A stretch of 54,750 nt of DNA from positions 1-54,750 of the forward strand of contig JAIOYN010000002.1 of NCBI GenBank assembly GCA_021741065.1, in the 5' to 3' direction. Both the position numbers and the translations under genes were made by a program. The DNA comes from Sphingomonadaceae bacterium (lineage in GTDB: Bacteria > Pseudomonadota > Alphaproteobacteria > Sphingomonadales > Sphingomonadaceae). The notes beneath the pieces were generated by a model that searched no databases, was not told the DNA's origin, and saw nothing but the letters and a program-made list of their open reading frames with translations. Positions 50,288-54,750 of this stretch are shown one piece after another. Every line of letters begins with the position of its first letter. The first letter of the stretch is position 1.

Positions 50288-52948
50288 TTACCCATTGGCA
50301 AGTGCCGCTTGCGCCGCAGCAAGCCGTGCGATGGGTACGCGATAGGGCGAGGCGCTGACATAATCGAGGCCAACTTTTTCACAGAAGGTGATCGATGCCG
50401 GATCGCCGCCATGTTCGCCGCAAATGCCAAGCTTGATATCACGGCGGGTGGCGCGGCCTTTATTGGCGGCAATCTCGATCAATTGACCAACGCCTTCGAC
50501 ATCCAGGCTGACGAAGGGATCGCGGGCGTAGATGCCCTTGTCGACATAATGCGTCAGGAAGCGGGCGGCGTCATCGCGGCTGACGCCCAAAGTCGTTTGC
50601 GTCAGGTCGTTGGTGCCAAAGCTGAAGAAGCTACCGACTTCGGCAATTTCATCGGCCATCAACGCCGCACGGGGCAGCTCGATCATGGTGCCGACAAGAT
50701 AGTCAATCCTCTTGCCCTGTTCGGCAAAGACGGCTTCGGCGGCCTTGTCGACCACGTCCTTCATCAATTCCAGCTCGCGGCGCGTGCCGACAAGTGGGAT
50801 CATGATTTCGGGCACGGGTGCGACGGCAAGGCTGCACGCGGCTTCAAATATCGCGCGCGCCTGCATCTCGTAGATTTCGGGATAAGTTACGCCCAAGCGG
50901 CATCCGCGATGGCCCAGCATGGGATTAAATTCGTGCAGTTCGGACGCACGTTGTTTCAACACCTCAATGCCTACGCCCGCTGCTGCCGCAACCTCGGCAA
51001 ATTCGCTTTCCTGATGCGGTAGGAATTCATGCAAGGGCGGGTCAAGCAAACGAATGGTAACGGGAAGACCGGCCATGACTTCGAAAATCGCGGCAAAATC
51101 CTTGCGCTGTTCAGGCAATAATTTGTCGAGCGCGACCCGGCGGCCCTTTTCATCATCCGCAAGGATCATCTGACGCACGGCGGTAATGCGTGCGGCGTCA
51201 AAGAACATATGCTCGGTCCGGCACAGGCCAATGCCCTCCGCACCAAAATCGCGCGCGGTTTGCGCGTCGGTCGGGGTTTCGGCATTGGCGCGAACCTTCA
51301 TCCGGCGCCCTGCATCGGCCCAGACCATCAATGTACCGAAATCGCCCACCAATTCGGGCTGAATCGTCGGCACTTCGCCCGCCATCACTTCGCCGGTCGA
51401 ACCATCCAAGGTGATGATATCGCCCTCGTTCAGAGTGCGCCCAGATATGCGCAAAACTTTCGCAGCAGCATTGATTTGCAAGCTACCTGCGCCCGATACG
51501 CAAGGGCGACCCATGCCACGTGCCACAACGGCAGCATGGCTGGTCATTCCGCCGCGCGCGGTCAATATGCCCTTGGCGGCGTGCATGCCGTGAATATCTT
51601 CGGGGCTGGTTTCAATACGGACCAATATGACCGCCTTGCCCAATTCGTTGAACCGTTCGGCGGTGTCGGCATCAAAGACAATCTCCCCAGATGCCGCGCC
51701 AGGCGACGCCGGCAAGCCAGAGGTCAGCACATCGCGCGGTGCTTGCGGATCCAGCGTCGGGTGCAGCAACTGATCGAGCGCCATCGGATCAATGCGCAAA
51801 ACGGCCTCATCGGTCGTAATCATACCTGCTTGCGCCATATCGACGGCAATTTTCAAGGCTGCCTTCGCGGTGCGCTTGCCCGAACGGGTTTGCAGCATCC
51901 ACAATTTCTCCCGCTCAACGGTGAATTCAATATCCTGCATATCGCGATAATGCGTTTCCAGAATTTCAAACACGCGCGCTAGCTCTGCATATACCGTCGG
52001 CATCGCCTCTTCCATCGACAACGGCTTTGCGCCGGCGCGTTCGCGGGCGGCCTTGGTCAGATATTGCGGGGTACGTATCCCTGCGACAACATCCTCACCC
52101 TGCGCATTGATCAGATATTCGCCGTAAAAGGCGTTCTCGCCCGTTGCCGGGTCACGGGTGAAGGCAACACCCGTCGCCGATGTCTCACCCATATTGCCAA
52201 AGACCATTGCCTGCACATTGACCGCAGTGCCCCAGTTGCCCGGAATATTGTTCAGGCGGCGATAGACTTTTGCTCGGTCCGATTCCCATGATCCAAACAC
52301 CGCGCCGACAGCGCCCCATAATTGGTCATACACATCTTGCGGAAATTGCTTGCCCCATTCGGCAGCCACAAGGCGCTTATATTCGGCAACCAAAGCCTTC
52401 AAATCATCGGCGGACAATTCGGTATCGAGATAGAAGCCCCGATCTTCCTTGGCGATTTCCAGCGCCTCTTCAAACGCACCGTGATCGAGTTCCAAGACCA
52501 CATCGGCATACATTTGGATGAAGCGGCGATAGCTATCCCACGCAAAGCGCGCATCGCCCGACGAAGCGGCAAGCCCTTCTACAGTTTGGTCATTAAGACC
52601 GAGGTTCAACACCGTATCCATCATCCCCGGCATCGACACCCGCGCGCCAGAACGCACCGATACCAACAAGGGATTGGCAGAATCGCCAAAGGATTTGCCC
52701 GTTACCTGCTCAATATGCGCGAGGCCATTGGCGACTTCGGCCCGAACGCTGTCGGGGAAGCTTTGGCCATTGGCATAATAAGCTGTGCACATTTCGGTCG
52801 TAATCGTGAATCCCGGCGGGACAGGCAGGCCAATCGACGCCATGCCATCCAAATTCGCGCCCTTGCCGCCCAAGATGTTTTTATTGCCGCGAACGGTTTC
52901 GTCACCATCCGAAACGCCACCACCGAACCGATACACATATTGGGTCAT
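50288..52948 (-). CDS. ppdK: Pyruvate, phosphate dikinase
   Basis: An 886-residue cytoplasmic enzyme interconverting pyruvate + ATP + phosphate with phosphoenolpyruvate + AMP + pyrophosphate. The ATP-grasp start is GGKGANLDGMASIGLPVPPG. The phosphohistidine domain motif GGMTSHAAVVARGMGRPCV holds the catalytic His. The C-terminal PEP barrel contains GTNDLTQTTLGVSRDDA and ICGEHGGDP with the catalytic Cys. Length and domain order are those of bacterial PPDK. Confidence 0.98.
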   Translation of the reverse strand: MTQYVYRFGGGVSDGDETVRGNKNILGGKGANLDGMASIGLPVPPGFTITTEMCTAYYANGQSFPDSVRAEVANGLAHIEQVTGKSFGDSANPLLVSVRSGARVSMPGMMDTVLNLGLNDQTVEGLAASSGDARFAWDSYRRFIQMYADVVLELDHGAFEEALEIAKEDRGFYLDTELSADDLKALVAEYKRLVAAEWGKQFPQDVYDQLWGAVGAVFGSWESDRAKVYRRLNNIPGNWGTAVNVQAMVFGNMGETSATGVAFTRDPATGENAFYGEYLINAQGEDVVAGIRTPQYLTKAARERAGAKPLSMEEAMPTVYAELARVFEILETHYRDMQDIEFTVEREKLWMLQTRSGKRTAKAALKIAVDMAQAGMITTDEAVLRIDPMALDQLLHPTLDPQAPRDVLTSGLPASPGAASGEIVFDADTAERFNELGKAVILVRIETSPEDIHGMHAAKGILTARGGMTSHAAVVARGMGRPCVSGAGSLQINAAAKVLRISGRTLNEGDIITLDGSTGEVMAGEVPTIQPELVGDFGTLMVWADAGRRMKVRANAETPTDAQTARDFGAEGIGLCRTEHMFFDAARITAVRQMILADDEKGRRVALDKLLPEQRKDFAAIFEVMAGLPVTIRLLDPPLHEFLPHQESEFAEVAAAAGVGIEVLKQRASELHEFNPMLGHRGCRLGVTYPEIYEMQARAIFEAACSLAVAPVPEIMIPLVGTRRELELMKDVVDKAAEAVFAEQGKRIDYLVGTMIELPRAALMADEIAEVGSFFSFGTNDLTQTTLGVSRDDAARFLTHYVDKGIYARDPFVSLDVEGVGQLIEIAANKGRATRRDIKLGICGEHGGDPASITFCEKVGLDYVSASPYRVPIARLAAAQAALANG

Positions 52949-53037
52949 CCCGCAGCCATTCCTTTTACTTGGCTTTATTACTTGGACGCCGTTGTGCAGT
53001 GCAGCGCATCGGAGTCAAGTCTGGATGGCGGTTATTT

Positions 53038-53559
53038 TCAGGTTTTGTTGGCGAATAACATAAAGCGCGCCAAGGGCCATTTGAATGATAGCAGATACAA
53101 GACATGGAGCACGACCATGGCAATCGCCAGATTTGCGAGATATTCATGCGCTTCTTCGTACATTTCGCCGGATTCATCTTCGCGGCCAGCGCTTTCATGC
53201 TCGCCCGAGAGGGACAAGGAACTAAGCGCGCTGGGCTGCAACGCCCGCCCCTTTTCCATCATGATACCCGTGCCCGTGGCACCAATCACCGAAAGGGCGA
53301 TTCCCGCCAACAGGACTTGGCTGATGGCCGGATGGGTCATGATACCCTTTAGATGCAAATCCTTGAACGAGGGGTAGAAACGCGCAAGCCCCAATTGTGG
53401 CGCGCCGCTCAAGGCCCAAATCAGCCGGAGCAATATGAGGGCAGCCACGCCATAACCAAGCCAGGCGTGAACAAGACCCATTTCCGCCGAAAAATAAGCG
53501 GCCAATACGGTCAGTGCGAGAAAGCTATGAAAAATACGGATGCGGTGCATGACGGCCAT
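53038..53559 (-). CDS. Cytochrome b561-type membrane protein
   Basis: A 173-residue four-helix cytochrome b domain for membrane electron transfer. Candidate heme-ligand His residues are in HRIRIFHSFL, VHAWLGYGVAALI, THPAISQVLLAG and MVVLHVLYLL, the family pattern. A charged loop (GEHESAGREDESGEMYEEAHEY) separates helices 3 and 4; it is listed as two parts GEHESAGRED and ESGEMYEEAHEY. The ATG at 53559 has AAAGGAA upstream and is preferred to the frame start at 53586. Confidence 0.85.
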   Translation of the reverse strand: MAVMHRIRIFHSFLALTVLAAYFSAEMGLVHAWLGYGVAALILLRLIWALSGAPQLGLARFYPSFKDLHLKGIMTHPAISQVLLAGIALSVIGATGTGIMMEKGRALQPSALSSLSLSGEHESAGREDESGEMYEEAHEYLANLAIAMVVLHVLYLLSFKWPLARFMLFANKT

Positions 53560-53638
53560 GGGGATGTTCCTTTGAACAGGAAACAACCCAAATGCCTATT
53601 CGGCCCCGATGGCATTGATTTAGATCATACGCCGCCAT

Positions 53639-53654
53639 GCTGAACTTGTTCAGC
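53639..53654. repeat. Short dispersed hairpin repeat
   Basis: GCTGAAC-TT-GTTCAGC is a perfect hairpin between glyS and the cytochrome b gene, 14 bases from the glyS stop. The sequence around it resembles an intergenic repeat common in sphingomonads; it may also help to end glyS transcription. Confidence 0.5.
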
Positions 53655-53667
53655 GCGACGTCCGACC

Positions 53668-54750
53668 CTATCCCTCAATCTTCGAAAAATCGGCCACTTG
53701 TGTGACTGCAACGCGGAACCGCGCGAGTAAGCCCAAACGAAACGCCCGCTTGGCTGGATCCGGATCGTTGACCATCACAGCTTCAAAAAAGGCATCAATG
53801 GGTGCTCGCAAAGTCGCCAACGCGGCCATTGCGCCTTCAAAATCTTCAACCGATAAGGCGGCCGTGGCCTTAGGTTCAGCGGCGTCGAGCGCGTTGCGGA
53901 GGGCACTTTCCTCGCTACCCAAATCCGCGTCGCTCCAGCGTAGGCTGGAGCCTATCTCGTCTGTCGTTTCAGATTGAGACACGTGATGGGCCCCAGCCTG
54001 CGCTGGGGCGACGGACGTTTTTTCTGCACCGTCGGCCTGCTTAAATATATTCGCCGCACGCTTATACGCCGCCAATAGGTTCGCACCCTCAGCGGTCGTG
54101 ATATAGGCCTGCAAAGCCTTCACCCGCGCCAGCAGCCGGACAAGATCATCCTCACCGCCAAGGCTAAACACCGCATCGATGAGGTCGTGCCGCACGCCCG
54201 CTTCGCGTTGTTGGACTTTCAGTCGGTCGATCAAAAATTCTTCAAGTGTATCGAAGCTGCCTCCTGCTTCGCTCGCAACAAGCATGTCCTTTAGTGAACA
54301 GCGTAAATCGTTCTGAAGTAGCAAAGATAGGAACCCTATCGCAGCGCGGCGTAACGCAAACGGATCCTTCGAACCTGTGGGCGGCATTCCGGCCGCGAAA
54401 AACTGGGCCAACGTATCCAGCTTATCCGCCAAACTCACCGCCACCGTTACCGCCGCATTGGGGACATCGTCGCCCTGCCCGACGGGTTTATAATGGTCGC
54501 GAATGGCGTCGGCGACGGCGTCGCTCTCACCTTGCGCACGGGCGTAATAGCCGCCCATGATACCCTGCAATTCGGGGAATTCACCGACCATGCCGGTGAC
54601 GAGATCCGCCTTGCACAAACGCGCTGCGCGTTCGGCGGCGTCTGCAGTCGCGCCCTTGACGATACCCTCGTCCACCAACCAACGGGCAAGCTTCTCCACG
54701 CGTTCAACCTTATTGGCAACGCTGCCCAATTTTTCATGGAATGTAATTTG
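53668..54750 (-). CDS. glyS: Glycyl-tRNA synthetase beta subunit, C-terminal part (runs off the window)
   Basis: The beta chain of the two-subunit bacterial glycyl-tRNA synthetase. The fragment begins FHEKLGSVANKVERVE and continues with ADLVTGMVGEFPELQGIMGGYYA, DHYKPVGQGDDVP and LADKLDTLAQFFAAG, all typical of GlyS, then the helical anticodon-binding C-terminus. The gene continues beyond position 54750. A segment of about 30 residues at VAPAQAGAHH...SSLRWSDADL is not part of the family and comes from a repeat inserted in frame. Confidence 0.96.
   Translation of the reverse strand, partial: QITFHEKLGSVANKVERVEKLARWLVDEGIVKGATADAAERAARLCKADLVTGMVGEFPELQGIMGGYYARAQGESDAVADAIRDHYKPVGQGDDVPNAAVTVAVSLADKLDTLAQFFAAGMPPTGSKDPFALRRAAIGFLSLLLQNDLRCSLKDMLVASEAGGSFDTLEEFLIDRLKVQQREAGVRHDLIDAVFSLGGEDDLVRLLARVKALQAYITTAEGANLLAAYKRAANIFKQADGAEKTSVAPAQAGAHHVSQSETTDEIGSSLRWSDADLGSEESALRNALDAAEPKATAALSVEDFEGAMAALATLRAPIDAFFEAVMVNDPDPAKRAFRLGLLARFRVAVTQVADFSKIEG
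53936..54017. repeat. REP-like palindromic repeat inserted inside glyS
   Basis: Two inverted units, CCAGCGTAGGCTGG and CCCCAGCCTGCGCTGGGG, are separated by about 45 bases. Translated on the minus strand they give the VAPAQAGAH...SSLRWSD sequence seen where this repeat enters coding DNA. The insert keeps the glyS frame open. Exact ends are approximate. Confidence 0.75.

Noticed and set aside
1-54750. CRISPR arrays, rRNA genes and riboswitches
   Set aside because: No regularly spaced repeats, rRNA segments or recognisable riboswitch cores were seen.

Overview
The window looks like chromosome of an alphaproteobacterium of the sphingomonad group (Sphingopyxis or Sphingorhabdus type). This rests on the secD-yajC layout, a glyS interrupted by a repeat common in sphingomonads, a two-gene DUF1214/DUF1254 block, a large TonB receptor inside a catabolic cluster, and the overall protein character. 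The genus is an inference.

Left flank (1-4.9 kb): the start of secF, then secD and yajC on the minus strand, a tRNA-Pro, a small phage-type lysis cassette (a GH108 endolysin broken by one amber codon, plus an intact three-helix holin), a small lipoprotein with a strong terminator, and a LysM membrane protein. An IS5-family element (4854-5702) sits directly in front of the LysM gene.

Centre (6-48.3 kb): about 42 kb of almost uninterrupted catabolic genes. It holds four CoA-processing modules (three acyl-CoA ligases, two acyl-CoA dehydrogenases, several crotonases, a 3-hydroxyacyl-CoA dehydrogenase, thiolases, MaoC and DUF35 partners, a class III CoA-transferase). It also holds oxygenases (two Baeyer-Villiger monooxygenases, a cytochrome P450 with its ferredoxin, a luciferase-like monooxygenase) and hydrolases (an alpha/beta hydrolase, an SMP-30 lactonase, two amidohydrolases, a cyclase-family hydrolase and a BKACE enzyme). 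A TonB receptor and an MFS carrier could provide uptake. The most telling gene is a crotonase at 35480-36286 that keeps the catalytic residues I recall for 6-oxocamphor hydrolase. Directly beside it are a P450 and a ferredoxin. Together with the monooxygenases and lactonase this points to degradation of a cyclic, probably terpenoid, ketone or alcohol: hydroxylation, oxidation to a diketone or ketone, C-C cleavage or lactone formation, then CoA activation and beta-oxidation. The substrate is not identifiable from sequence.

Regulation can be read from the DNA. The left arm (6-24.4 kb) carries repeated palindromes of the form TCAAC-N6-GTTGA and encodes one TetR regulator. The right arm (31.4-48.3 kb) carries five near-identical palindromes AAACAA-N4-TTGTTT and encodes a second TetR regulator. 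The promoter in front of the amidohydrolase/TonB-receptor operon (48.3 kb) holds one site of each kind, so the two arms appear to be joined at the uptake step.

Right flank (48.4-54.75 kb): remnants of an IS3-family orfA and of a serine recombinase abut a tRNA-Arg. Then come housekeeping genes on the minus strand: a DUF1214/DUF1254 pair, ppdK, a cytochrome b561-type protein and the 3' part of glyS, which contains an in-frame repeat insertion.
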